Origin: DASPXK01 sp035637315 | GTDB lineage: Bacteria > Chloroflexota > UBA6077 > JACCZL01 | Length of the DNA stretch: 20,079 nucleotides | NCBI GenBank assembly: GCA_035637315.1 | Contig: DASPXK010000292.1 | Span: 1-20,079, forward strand | Reading direction: 5' to 3' | Shown: piece by piece, positions 7,300 through 13,222 of the stretch | Position numbering within the stretch: position 1 is the first letter of the stretch | How the letters are laid out: each line of letters starts with the position of its first letter | Position numbers and translations under genes: made by a program | The notes under the pieces: model-generated | Databases searched by the model: none | The model's input: the letters and a program-made list of their open reading frames with translations, nothing else | What the model was told of the DNA's origin: nothing

Positions 7300-8112
7300 A
7301 TGCCAGCGCTCGAGCAGGGACGCTACGTCGAGGTGGACGGCATCCGGACCTTCTACGTCCAGGCGGGTGACGGCCACCCGGTCCTGCTGATCCATGGGGC
7401 CGCACCGGGCGCGTGCTCGCGGGTTAACTGGAAGCTCAACATCGATCCACTCGCGGCCGCCCGCCTCAGCGTGTACGCGTTCGACCAACCCGGTTTCGGG
7501 CACACCGCCAATCCGGACAACTACTCGCTGGAGTACCGCGTAGCCCACGCCAGGGCGTTCGCCGACTCGCTGGGGCTGGAGCGCTTCCACCTGGTCGGGA
7601 ACTCCGTCGGCGCCTACATCGCCGCCCGCTTGGGGCTGGAGGATCCCAGAGTCGGCCGCCTCGTCCTCGTCTCGAGCAGCGTCCTGGCGCCGAAGGGCTC
7701 GGCCGACGCCAACGCGATGGCCACGAGTCATTCCGAAGAGCTGCGGGAGTTCACGCCCAGCCGCGATCGCGTCCGGGCGATGACGATGAAGACGCTGTTC
7801 AAGACGGAGCTGGTCAGCGAGGAGCTGGTCCAGGAACGGTTCGCCATGAGCTCCGGGCCGCGGTTCGAAGCTCAACTTAAGCGACGAGATGCGCCTCCAC
7901 CCAGACCGATCGTCGACCAACTTCGCGATCTGAGAACCAAGACGCTGATCCTCTGGGGCAGCAACGATCGCGGCGCGGCGGTCGAGCGGGCCTTACTCCT
8001 CTTCAAACTGATTCCCAACGCCGAGCTGCATGTCTTCGACCGGTGCGGCCACTGGGTCCAGTGGGACCAGGCCGACAGGTTCAACCGCCTGGTGGCCGAT
8101 TTCCTGACCTAA
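7300..8112 (+). CDS. Alpha/beta hydrolase, meta-cleavage-product hydrolase type (BphD/MhpC-like)
   Basis: A 270-residue cytoplasmic hydrolase. The oxyanion-hole loop is LLIHGAAPGA (30-38), the nucleophile is Ser102 in VGNSVGA, the acid is Asp223 in LILWGSNDRGA and the base is His251 in CGHWVQWDQADRFNRL. That last block and the HGAAPGA loop closely follow hydrolases that cleave 2-hydroxy-6-oxo-dienoates produced by extradiol ring opening, splitting a C-C bond. The gene starts ten bases after the Rieske gene and has no visible Shine-Dalgarno sequence, so it may depend on coupling. Its presence supports a meta-cleavage pathway even though the LigB-like gene across the divergent promoter looks damaged. 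Some haloalkane or ester hydrolases share the fold, so the substrate is inferred from motifs and context. Confidence 0.88.
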   Translation: MPALEQGRYVEVDGIRTFYVQAGDGHPVLLIHGAAPGACSRVNWKLNIDPLAAARLSVYAFDQPGFGHTANPDNYSLEYRVAHARAFADSLGLERFHLVGNSVGAYIAARLGLEDPRVGRLVLVSSSVLAPKGSADANAMATSHSEELREFTPSRDRVRAMTMKTLFKTELVSEELVQERFAMSSGPRFEAQLKRRDAPPPRPIVDQLRDLRTKTLILWGSNDRGAAVERALLLFKLIPNAELHVFDRCGHWVQWDQADRFNRLVADFLT

Positions 8113-8173
8113 AGCTGGTACTCTCCCAGGTCCACTTCCGCACGAGTTCGGCGGCACCGGCGCTCCGATTGGT

Positions 8174-8202
8174 TTGCCGCCCGTATAGCAATCGTATACG
8201 AT
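8174..8202 (+). promoter_or_regulatory. Promoter of the toxin-antitoxin pair
   Basis: TTGCCG (8174-8179) and TACGAT (8197-8202) are separated by 17 bases; each matches its sigma-70 consensus at four positions. Transcription would begin near 8209, about 14 bases before the toxin ATG. The -10 box lies within the palindrome described separately. Confidence 0.5.
8182..8202. promoter_or_regulatory. Palindromic operator candidate upstream of the toxin gene
   Basis: ATCGTATACGAT (8191-8202) is a perfect 12-bp palindrome. A second CGTATA (8182-8187) lies 11 bases before the CGTATA inside it (8193-8198), about one helical turn. Ribbon-helix-helix antitoxins typically repress their own operon by binding such spaced half-sites over the promoter, so this is the likely autoregulatory site. 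Confidence 0.55.
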
Positions 8203-8222
8203 TCTGCCAGAAGTGGGTCCGG

Positions 8223-8504
8223 ATGTTTCGTATCGAGGCCCTCGAGATCGATGACCACATCCTCGACAAGATCCAATCCAGGCACGGGGTGGCTTTCGAA
8301 GAGCTGGGGGAGGCGTGCCACTCGGAACACCGTCACGTCCGTCGCGGTCGGGAGGGGCTGTACAAGGTCTTCGGTCAGATAGAAGCCGGCCGCCATCTTC
8401 TGGTGGTGCTTGCCTGGGCGGGCGGCGTCGTCTGGAGAGTTGTCACGGCGCGAGACATGACGCTCCAAGAGCGTCGCCTCTATCGGCGGCAAGCGCGAGC
8501 CTGA
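8223..8504 (+). CDS. BrnT-like toxin (predicted ribonuclease)
   Basis: A 93-residue basic protein starting at ATG 8223. The open frame continues upstream to 8043 but that part shadows the hydrolase gene. The pattern DKIQSRHGVAFEELGEAC, then RRGREGLYKVFGQIEAGR, LLVVLAW and VVTARDMTLQERRLYRR follows the BrnT family (DUF497): a helix with KH-GV, a beta-sheet core and a C-terminal ARxMxxxERRxY motif. BrnT toxins are RelE-fold ribonucleases that block translation. It is followed 38 bases later by a ribbon-helix-helix-like antitoxin gene. In typical BrnTA systems the toxin gene also comes first, which fits. Family level is confident; activity is inference. Confidence 0.8.
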   Translation: MFRIEALEIDDHILDKIQSRHGVAFEELGEACHSEHRHVRRGREGLYKVFGQIEAGRHLLVVLAWAGGVVWRVVTARDMTLQERRLYRRQARA

Positions 8505-8542
8505 AAAGGGTCAAATGTTGCGAGAGGCAAACGGAGCGTGAG

Positions 8543-8791
8543 ATGGACGAGATGGAGCGCGAGATCGACAGGATCGACCGGGGCGGGGAGGCCTGGCAGG
8601 AGACCGACCAGGTAGTCCCGGTCGAGGCGAAGCCACCTCTGGATACCGTCATACCGGTACGCCTGTCCTCGGAAACATGGCGGGCGCTGCGGCAGGAAGC
8701 TGGCCGGCTAGGCATCGGACCCAGCACGCTGCTGCGGATGTGGGTGCTCGAGAAGCTGGGCCAAATTTCGGCGGCGCGGAAGACAGGCTGA
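8543..8791 (+). CDS. CopG/BrnA-like ribbon-helix-helix antitoxin
   Basis: An 82-residue protein from ATG 8543, with GGAG six bases upstream; ATG 8552 is an alternative. The N-terminal half is charged and probably disordered (many Glu, Asp and Arg), the usual toxin-binding arm. The C-terminal half reads DTVIPVRLSSETWRALRQEA then LGIGPSTLLRMWVLEKL, a beta strand and two helices as in ribbon-helix-helix DNA-binding antitoxins. It would neutralise the BrnT-like toxin and repress the promoter at 8174-8202. Its stop lies 12 bases from the convergent stop of the molybdopterin-subunit gene, leaving no room for a separate terminator. Confidence 0.78.
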   Translation: MDEMEREIDRIDRGGEAWQETDQVVPVEAKPPLDTVIPVRLSSETWRALRQEAGRLGIGPSTLLRMWVLEKLGQISAARKTG

Positions 8792-8803
8792 TTACGACGA
8801 CGG

Positions 8804-11065
8804 TCACCGCTCTGAGCTATTCGCGTCGCGGCGGTCAATCAGCCTCCGTAAATCATCCGGCGAGATCGGGATCTCGATTTGCGCGCCGCCGACGGCGTCC
8901 AAGACGGCATTGACCAGGCAGGCAGGCATGCCACAGTTGGGGCCCTCGCCGATCGGGGTGATGCCCAGGCTCGGGTCGGGCGGGAGGAGGATGGTCTCGA
9001 GGGGGGGAACGTCGGCCGCGCAGGGCAGCTTGTACTCGTGCAGGTTCGGGTTGGTCACGCGACCGTCCTCGAGGCGGATTCCCTCCATCAGCGCGTAGCC
9101 GTAGCCCTGGATCAGGCCGCCCTCGATCTGGCCCTGGTGCAGGAGTGGGTTGACGACCTTGCCGATCTCATGCGCGGTGACCACGCGCCTGACATGTAGC
9201 TGGCCCGTCTCGCGGTCGACCTGGACTTCGGCCGCTTGAGCCGCATAGACCTCCACCTGGTCGAACCGACCTGGCTCGTAGCGGAGCGGCTCGACGAGCG
9301 GCGCTTCAGCCAGGACCGCCACCTCGGCCAGGCTGTGAAAGCGCCCGTCCGGAGCGCGAATGCCACCCGGCTCGACGGCCACCTGTTCAGCCTGAACCCC
9401 CAGCTCGGCGGCAAGCAGCTCGGCCAGGCGATTTTGGAGGCGGCGGGTCGTGATCCCGATCATCGTCCCAATCAGGCGCGTGATCCGGCTGCCGCCGACG
9501 CCACGATCGTGCTCGAACCCATCCATCGTCTGCTCGATCCGGACCTGCTCGAGCGGCAGGCCGAAGGCCTCGGCCACGAGCTGCCGAAAGACGGTCAGCA
9601 TTCCGGCTCCGTTCTCAATGATCGGCGTGTGCAGCACGATCTGGCCGCCGCGCTCGACGATCAGCTCGACCTCGTACACGCCCAGGCTGTTGCCCACCTC
9701 GACTAGCGCGATCCCACGCCCGATGCCGTCAGACTTCGGTCCATCCCAGCCGATCGCCTCGGCTGCTGCCCCCAGCACCTCCCGCGCCCGGGGCTGCGAG
9801 CCCGGCTCGCCCGAGGGTGTCTGCCGCGGATGGCTGGGCGCGTTTCGCAGTCGCAGCTCGAGGGGGTCGATCCCCATCGCCCGAGCGCACAGGTCGGTAT
9901 GGCACTCGACGGCGTGGAACGTCTGCGCCTCGCCGGGCGCGCGCATGTGGCCACACGGGACGGTGTTCGTGTAGACCATGTGGCCTTCGACTCGCCAGGT
10001 CGGGATCTCGTACGCGCCCAAACTGCCTCCCCGGGCGCCGGGCAGATGCACGCCCGGATTCGGCTTGAAAGCGGCGTAGGCGCCGCTGTTGTAGACGACT
10101 CGCGTCCAGCGGGCCAACAGCCGGCCATTGGCATCGAAGCCGCTCCGCACGGTCACCGCCGCAGAGTGGCGCGGATTGCCGGCCATAAGCTCCTCGGCGT
10201 AGGACATCACCATCTTGACCGGCCGCCCCGTCGCCTTGGCCAGGAAGTAGGCCAGCGGCACATCCATGAACGAGCCCTTGCCGCCGAAGTCGCCGCCCAA
10301 CGGCAACATGTGGATCTGGACCTGCTCGCGGCTCAGACCCAGCCCGAGGCGAAGGTAGTCGAGCAGCAGGAACGGGGCCTTGTTGGAGGCCCAGATGTGG
10401 GCCACCCCGCGCTCGTCCAGCTCGACGAGGCACGCGTGCGGCTCGATATACCCCTGGTGCTGGAGCGGCGTGCGGAAGGTGTGCTCGAAGACGTGTTCGG
10501 CGCGCGCAAAGGCGCGCTCCATCTCCTCTTCCCTGGCGCCCCAGACCGGATTGGAGACGCCGTTGGGATAGTCCGGCACGACCTGCGTGGGCGTGGCACG
10601 CGCTCGGACCTCGGCCGGATCGTGGACGAGCGGCGCATCAGGCCGCATCGCCTCCAGCGGATCGAAGACGGCAGGCAGCTCCTCGTACTCGACCTCGATC
10701 AGCCCGAGCGCCTCTTCGGCGGTCTCAGGGTCCTCGGCCGCGACCGCGGCCACCTTCTCGCCGATGAAACGGACCTTCTCGGTGGCCAGGACGGGCATGT
10801 CGCGCATCGAGCGGCCGACCCGGCAATCCGGCAGATCCCGGCCGGCCAGCACGGCATGAACGCCTGGTACAAGGCGGGCCCGGCTGACGTCGATCGAGAC
10901 GATCCTGGCGTGCGGCAGCGGACTTCGGAGCACCTTCCCCCAGAGCGTACCGGGCCGCGAGACATCGGCGGCGAACCTGGCCGCGCCGGTGACCTTCTCC
11001 AGCCCGTCGATGCGCGACCCCGGACCGATCGGATCGGACGGCCTTGCAGGCGATGCTCCAACCAC
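8804..11065 (-). CDS. Xanthine dehydrogenase family molybdopterin-binding subunit (CoxL/aldehyde oxidase type)
   Basis: A 753-residue large subunit with GTG start at 11065. Relatives begin at the same place, with SRIDGLEKVTGAARFAADVS near the N-terminus. It holds the aldehyde oxidase a/b hammerhead domain (about 20-130) and the two molybdopterin-binding domains. Visible motifs are QHQGYIEPHA (202-211), GGDFGGKG (257-264, cofactor loop), CGHMRAPGEAQ (371-381) and the catalytic glutamate in PIGEGPN (Glu707). These enzymes hydroxylate aldehydes, purines or aromatic heterocycles with water as the oxygen source. They normally need a [2Fe-2S] subunit and an FAD subunit for electron exit, and neither gene is adjacent. 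The AYRCSFR loop of true CO dehydrogenases is absent, so CO oxidation is unlikely. The substrate is unknown. Confidence 0.93.
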   Translation of the reverse strand: MVGASPARPSDPIGPGSRIDGLEKVTGAARFAADVSRPGTLWGKVLRSPLPHARIVSIDVSRARLVPGVHAVLAGRDLPDCRVGRSMRDMPVLATEKVRFIGEKVAAVAAEDPETAEEALGLIEVEYEELPAVFDPLEAMRPDAPLVHDPAEVRARATPTQVVPDYPNGVSNPVWGAREEEMERAFARAEHVFEHTFRTPLQHQGYIEPHACLVELDERGVAHIWASNKAPFLLLDYLRLGLGLSREQVQIHMLPLGGDFGGKGSFMDVPLAYFLAKATGRPVKMVMSYAEELMAGNPRHSAAVTVRSGFDANGRLLARWTRVVYNSGAYAAFKPNPGVHLPGARGGSLGAYEIPTWRVEGHMVYTNTVPCGHMRAPGEAQTFHAVECHTDLCARAMGIDPLELRLRNAPSHPRQTPSGEPGSQPRAREVLGAAAEAIGWDGPKSDGIGRGIALVEVGNSLGVYEVELIVERGGQIVLHTPIIENGAGMLTVFRQLVAEAFGLPLEQVRIEQTMDGFEHDRGVGGSRITRLIGTMIGITTRRLQNRLAELLAAELGVQAEQVAVEPGGIRAPDGRFHSLAEVAVLAEAPLVEPLRYEPGRFDQVEVYAAQAAEVQVDRETGQLHVRRVVTAHEIGKVVNPLLHQGQIEGGLIQGYGYALMEGIRLEDGRVTNPNLHEYKLPCAADVPPLETILLPPDPSLGITPIGEGPNCGMPACLVNAVLDAVGGAQIEIPISPDDLRRLIDRRDANSSER

Positions 11066-11176
11066 GGCGCCGTCGGCCAGTATAGCTGGTCGTCAGCGGG
11101 CGGCTTGGCACTACCTGGTTAGGTGCAACGACGGTGGCGGCCAAGGCGGTCAGCCCGCAAGAGCGTGACGAGTAAA

Positions 11177-11205
11177 TTGACAATGGACACGCCACTCTTG
11201 ATAAT
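11177..11205 (+). promoter_or_regulatory. Near-consensus sigma-70 promoter
   Basis: TTGACA (11177-11182, 6/6) and GATAAT (11200-11205, 5/6) with an ideal 17-base spacer, in an AT-rich dip in otherwise GC-rich DNA. Transcription should start near 11212 and run through the small ORF into the TctC-like gene, giving a leader of about 260 bases. Confidence 0.8.
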
Positions 11206-11247
11206 GCGGCCAGTTTGAGACCGCGTCGAGGATGCGGCGGAGGCCCG

Positions 11248-11463
11248 ATGATCGAAGCCGAAGCAAGGGCAGAGCTGTTCAAGCTCCGCACTCCCCTGCT
11301 CAGCAAAGGTCGCCTTGACACCGTCCTGGCGGAGACTGACCTGATGCAGGTGCGGATGAGGATCCTGTCCTCATCGAGGGAGTCTTCTATGAGTGATGGG
11401 CCTGAAAGGTTCGTGGTCCAAGGCGGCAGAGGGCGTGGAGCTCCGGCCCTGGCGGTCGCGTAG
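11248..11463 (+). pseudogene. Small leader ORF, possibly a degraded cupin-like gene
   Basis: 71 codons from ATG 11248, preceded by GGAGG with four bases between, 36 bases after the predicted transcription start. The stop is eight bases before the TctC-like ATG. The N-terminal part (ELFKLRTPLLSKGRLDTVLA then ETDLMQVRMRIL) reminds me of the opening strands of small single-domain cupins, and FVVQG resembles a later strand, but the metal-binding histidine block that should lie between is missing. I infer a truncated or internally deleted gene whose promoter and ribosome site now serve the downstream gene. It could instead be a true short leader peptide. The family match is from memory and weak. 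Confidence 0.35.
11355..11375 (+). repeat. Perfect 8-bp hairpin in the TctC leader
   Basis: GATGAGGA (11355-11362) pairs with TCCTCATC (11368-11375) around a five-base loop. No U-run follows, so it is not a classical terminator; it may affect leader RNA folding or stability. Confidence 0.6.
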
Positions 11464-11470
11464 CACGATC

Positions 11471-12664
11471 ATGCGAATACATCTCACGTCAAGCGTGAGA
11501 CGCGTGTTGGCGCTGGCGGCTCTCGCCGCCCTGGCGCTGGCTGCGTGTGCACCCGTCTCAGGCGGGCCGGCCACTCCGACGCCGGCCCCGCCGAAGCCAG
11601 CTCCTACCGCGGCGCCAGCACCAGCCGTCGCGACCACGGCGCCCGCGAAACCGGCCGCCAGCCAGCCACCGGCCGGCAAGACCGAATCCACGGCCGCCCT
11701 AGAGGACTTCTACCAAGGTAAGACCGTTCGAGTGATCGTAGCCACGACCGCCGGCAGCGCTTTCGACGCCTGGGCTCGGTTGATCGCCCGCCAGATGCCA
11801 AAGTACATCCCCGGCAATCCGACCATGATCGTCGAGAACATGCCGGGCGCGGGACATCTGATCGGCGCCAATTACCTCTACAACGTCGCCCCCAAAGACG
11901 GAACGGTTATCGGGACCTTCGTCGAAACGCAGGCAACCAACCAGTTGACCGGCGGCAAAGGGATCGAGTTCGACATGGCGAAGTTCAACTGGCTCGGGGC
12001 GGTCAGCTCGAGCAACATCGCTTGCCTCGCGCGGACGGATATCGGCAACAAGGTCACGGACCTGTCCGAGATGCTCGGCCCGAACGGCAAGGAGATCGTC
12101 TTCGGCACGACCGGCCCGGGCACCAACGGCTACGACTTCCCCTTTCTCATGAAGCAGCTGCTGGGCGCCAACATCAAGCTCGTTAGCGGCTACCCCGGCA
12201 ACCAGGAAGTTCGCCTGGCTATCGAGAACGCCGAGATCGAGGCATACTGCGCTACCTGGGATGGTGTGCGGCGGGGCCTGGAGTCGTGGAAGGAGGCCGG
12301 CCGACCACCGTTCAAAGTCCTGGTGCAGGAGGGCGAGGACCGGCACCGGGACATTCCGGACGTGCCGCTGATGCGCGAGCTGGCCAAGACTGAGGACGAT
12401 AAGCTGATGTTCCGGATCCTGAGCGGCCCGAGCAACTACACTCGCCCGTTCGCGGCTCCCCCGGGCATCCCGCCGGAGCGGGCCGAAGCCCTCCGCCAGG
12501 CGTTCCTGGCCACGTTCAAGGACCCGGACCTGATTCAAGAAGCGCAACGGTCTGACCTCGATTTTGATCCGCGCAGCGGCGCCCAGGTCGAGGCCGGCAT
12601 GAGGGAGATCCTCGCGGCCCCCCAGGCCGCGGTGGAACGGTTCACCAAGCTCATGACGCGCTAG
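11471..12664 (+). CDS. Tripartite tricarboxylate transporter receptor (TctC/Bug family), lipoprotein form
   Basis: A 397-residue protein from ATG 11471; the longer frame from 11393 has no sensible N-terminus. The signal sequence MRIHLTSSVRRVLALAALAA leads to the lipobox LAAC (Cys26), followed by a Pro/Ala/Thr linker to about residue 75. The mature part YQGKTVRVIVATTAGSAFDA, then MIVENMPGAGHLIGANYLY, follows the TctC/Bug pattern of ligand-binding proteins for carboxylates and similar small molecules. Most characterised proteobacterial members are soluble periplasmic proteins; here a lipid anchor suits a cell with one membrane. No TctA or TctB membrane gene is nearby. Its Shine-Dalgarno sequence is weak, so translation may depend on the leader ORF ending eight bases upstream. 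Confidence 0.9.
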   Translation: MRIHLTSSVRRVLALAALAALALAACAPVSGGPATPTPAPPKPAPTAAPAPAVATTAPAKPAASQPPAGKTESTAALEDFYQGKTVRVIVATTAGSAFDAWARLIARQMPKYIPGNPTMIVENMPGAGHLIGANYLYNVAPKDGTVIGTFVETQATNQLTGGKGIEFDMAKFNWLGAVSSSNIACLARTDIGNKVTDLSEMLGPNGKEIVFGTTGPGTNGYDFPFLMKQLLGANIKLVSGYPGNQEVRLAIENAEIEAYCATWDGVRRGLESWKEAGRPPFKVLVQEGEDRHRDIPDVPLMRELAKTEDDKLMFRILSGPSNYTRPFAAPPGIPPERAEALRQAFLATFKDPDLIQEAQRSDLDFDPRSGAQVEAGMREILAAPQAAVERFTKLMTR

Positions 12665-12673
12665 AGCGCGAGT

Positions 12674-12746
12674 GAACGCTGTCGCGCGGGGGCTCGTCCC
12701 CCGCTGAACGGAGCGGGGGACAAGCCCCCGCGCTGCGGACGCGTTC
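12674..12746. terminator. Large GC-rich palindrome after the TctC-like gene (terminator or REP-like element)
   Basis: The inner arms 12684-12705 and 12712-12733 are 22 bp each, pair at 21 positions and enclose a six-base loop. Outside them GAACGC (12674-12679) pairs with GCGTTC (12741-12746) across small internal loops. TTCTTATTA follows, offering a weak U-rich tail, and the structure begins ten bases after the stop, so it probably ends transcription. Its form, two runs of five G/C pairs on each side, also fits an interspersed palindromic repeat. Confidence 0.7.
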
Positions 12747-12810
12747 TTATTAGGTCGAGCAGGCGGGACGGGCTGAGCGGGACGCGCGACAGAATATCAA
12801 TTGCCGTAGC

Positions 12811-12852
12811 GAGTGGCGAGTAACGAGTGGCGAGTGGCGAGTGGCGAGTGGC
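12811..12852 (+). repeat. Six tandem heptamers (GAGTGGC) abutting a start codon
   Basis: Units start at 12811, 12818 (variant GAGTAAC), 12825, 12832, 12839 and 12846, ending one base before the ATG of the cyclophilin-like gene at 12854. The only ribosome-site-like sequence of that gene (GAG within the units) is inside the tract. Confidence 0.9.
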
Positions 12853-12853
12853 G

Positions 12854-13222
12854 ATGCGGGCGATTCGGATCCTGGCGGGCGGGGTGGAGCAAGAAGCTGA
12901 GCTGAATGACAGCCAGACCGCGGCGCGGATCTGGGACGCGCTGCCGTTCGAGGTTGCAGGCAGCCGCTGGGGCGACGAGATCTACTTCTCCGTTCCGGTT
13001 GAGGCTGGCACCGAGCGCGGCCAGGAGATCGTTCAGGCGGGCGACATTGCATATTGGGAGCCGGGCAGCGCCTTCTGCATCTTTTGGGGACCCACTCCGG
13101 CCAGCCGTGGCGATGAGATCAGGCCGTACAGTCCGGTCACCGTGTTTGGCCGCCTGAAAGGCGATCCGCGGGCATTCGCCGGGTTCAGCTCGGGTACCCC
13201 GGTCCGGGTGGAACGGGCCTAA
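12854..13222 (+). CDS. Cyclophilin-like fold protein (TM1367/DUF369-like)
   Basis: A 122-residue protein. ATG 12854 is preferred; GTG codons further upstream lie inside the heptamer repeat. The sequence DSQTAARIWDALPFEVAGSR, WGDEIYFSVPVEA, then GDIAYWEPGSAFCIFWGPTP and RPYSPVTVFGRL fits the small cyclophilin-like beta-barrel family typified by Thermotoga TM1367. These proteins share the cyclophilin fold; their activity is not established. No signal peptide is present. Its stop (13220-13222) overlaps the stop of the convergent glycosyltransferase gene (13221-13219). Confidence 0.82.
   Translation: MRAIRILAGGVEQEAELNDSQTAARIWDALPFEVAGSRWGDEIYFSVPVEAGTERGQEIVQAGDIAYWEPGSAFCIFWGPTPASRGDEIRPYSPVTVFGRLKGDPRAFAGFSSGTPVRVERA

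Larger units (their letters stand above)
11066..11470. other. 405-bp intergenic region with promoter, leader ORF and hairpin
   Basis: The longest gap in the window. Its right part holds a near-consensus plus-strand promoter (11177-11205), a small ORF (11248-11463) and a hairpin (11355-11375), each listed separately. On the minus strand TATACT (11084-11079) lies only 13 bases before the GTG of the molybdopterin-subunit gene, with no clear -35. I see nothing else recognisable between 11085 and 11176. Confidence 0.6.

Noticed and set aside
6174..7301. 375-codon minus-strand ORF opposite the Rieske gene
   Set aside because: Antisense shadow: the plus strand encodes intact Rieske and iron-site motifs, and the minus product has no recognisable domain.
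8043..8222. Longer toxin protein starting at 8043
   Set aside because: It overlaps the hydrolase gene and crosses the promoter and operator; BrnT-like sequence begins at the ATG at 8223.
8804..11065. Assignment as CO dehydrogenase large subunit CoxL
   Set aside because: The active-site loop AYRCSFR of form I CO dehydrogenase is absent (the region reads CGHMRAPGEAQ), so only the broader family is supported.
11079..11084. TATACT as a -10 box for a nearly leaderless molybdopterin-subunit mRNA
   Set aside because: No convincing -35 sequence at 16-18 bases; too weak to list as a promoter.
9830..11122. 430-codon plus-strand ORF opposite the molybdopterin subunit
   Set aside because: It is antisense to a gene with clear family motifs; its low-complexity His/Arg/Gly composition is typical of shadow frames in GC-rich DNA.
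11355..11375. Hairpin as a rho-independent terminator
   Set aside because: No T-rich run follows and it lies inside the leader of an expressed-looking gene.
12811..12852. Possible CRISPR array
   Set aside because: Units are seven bases, directly tandem with no spacers, so this is a microsatellite-like tract.
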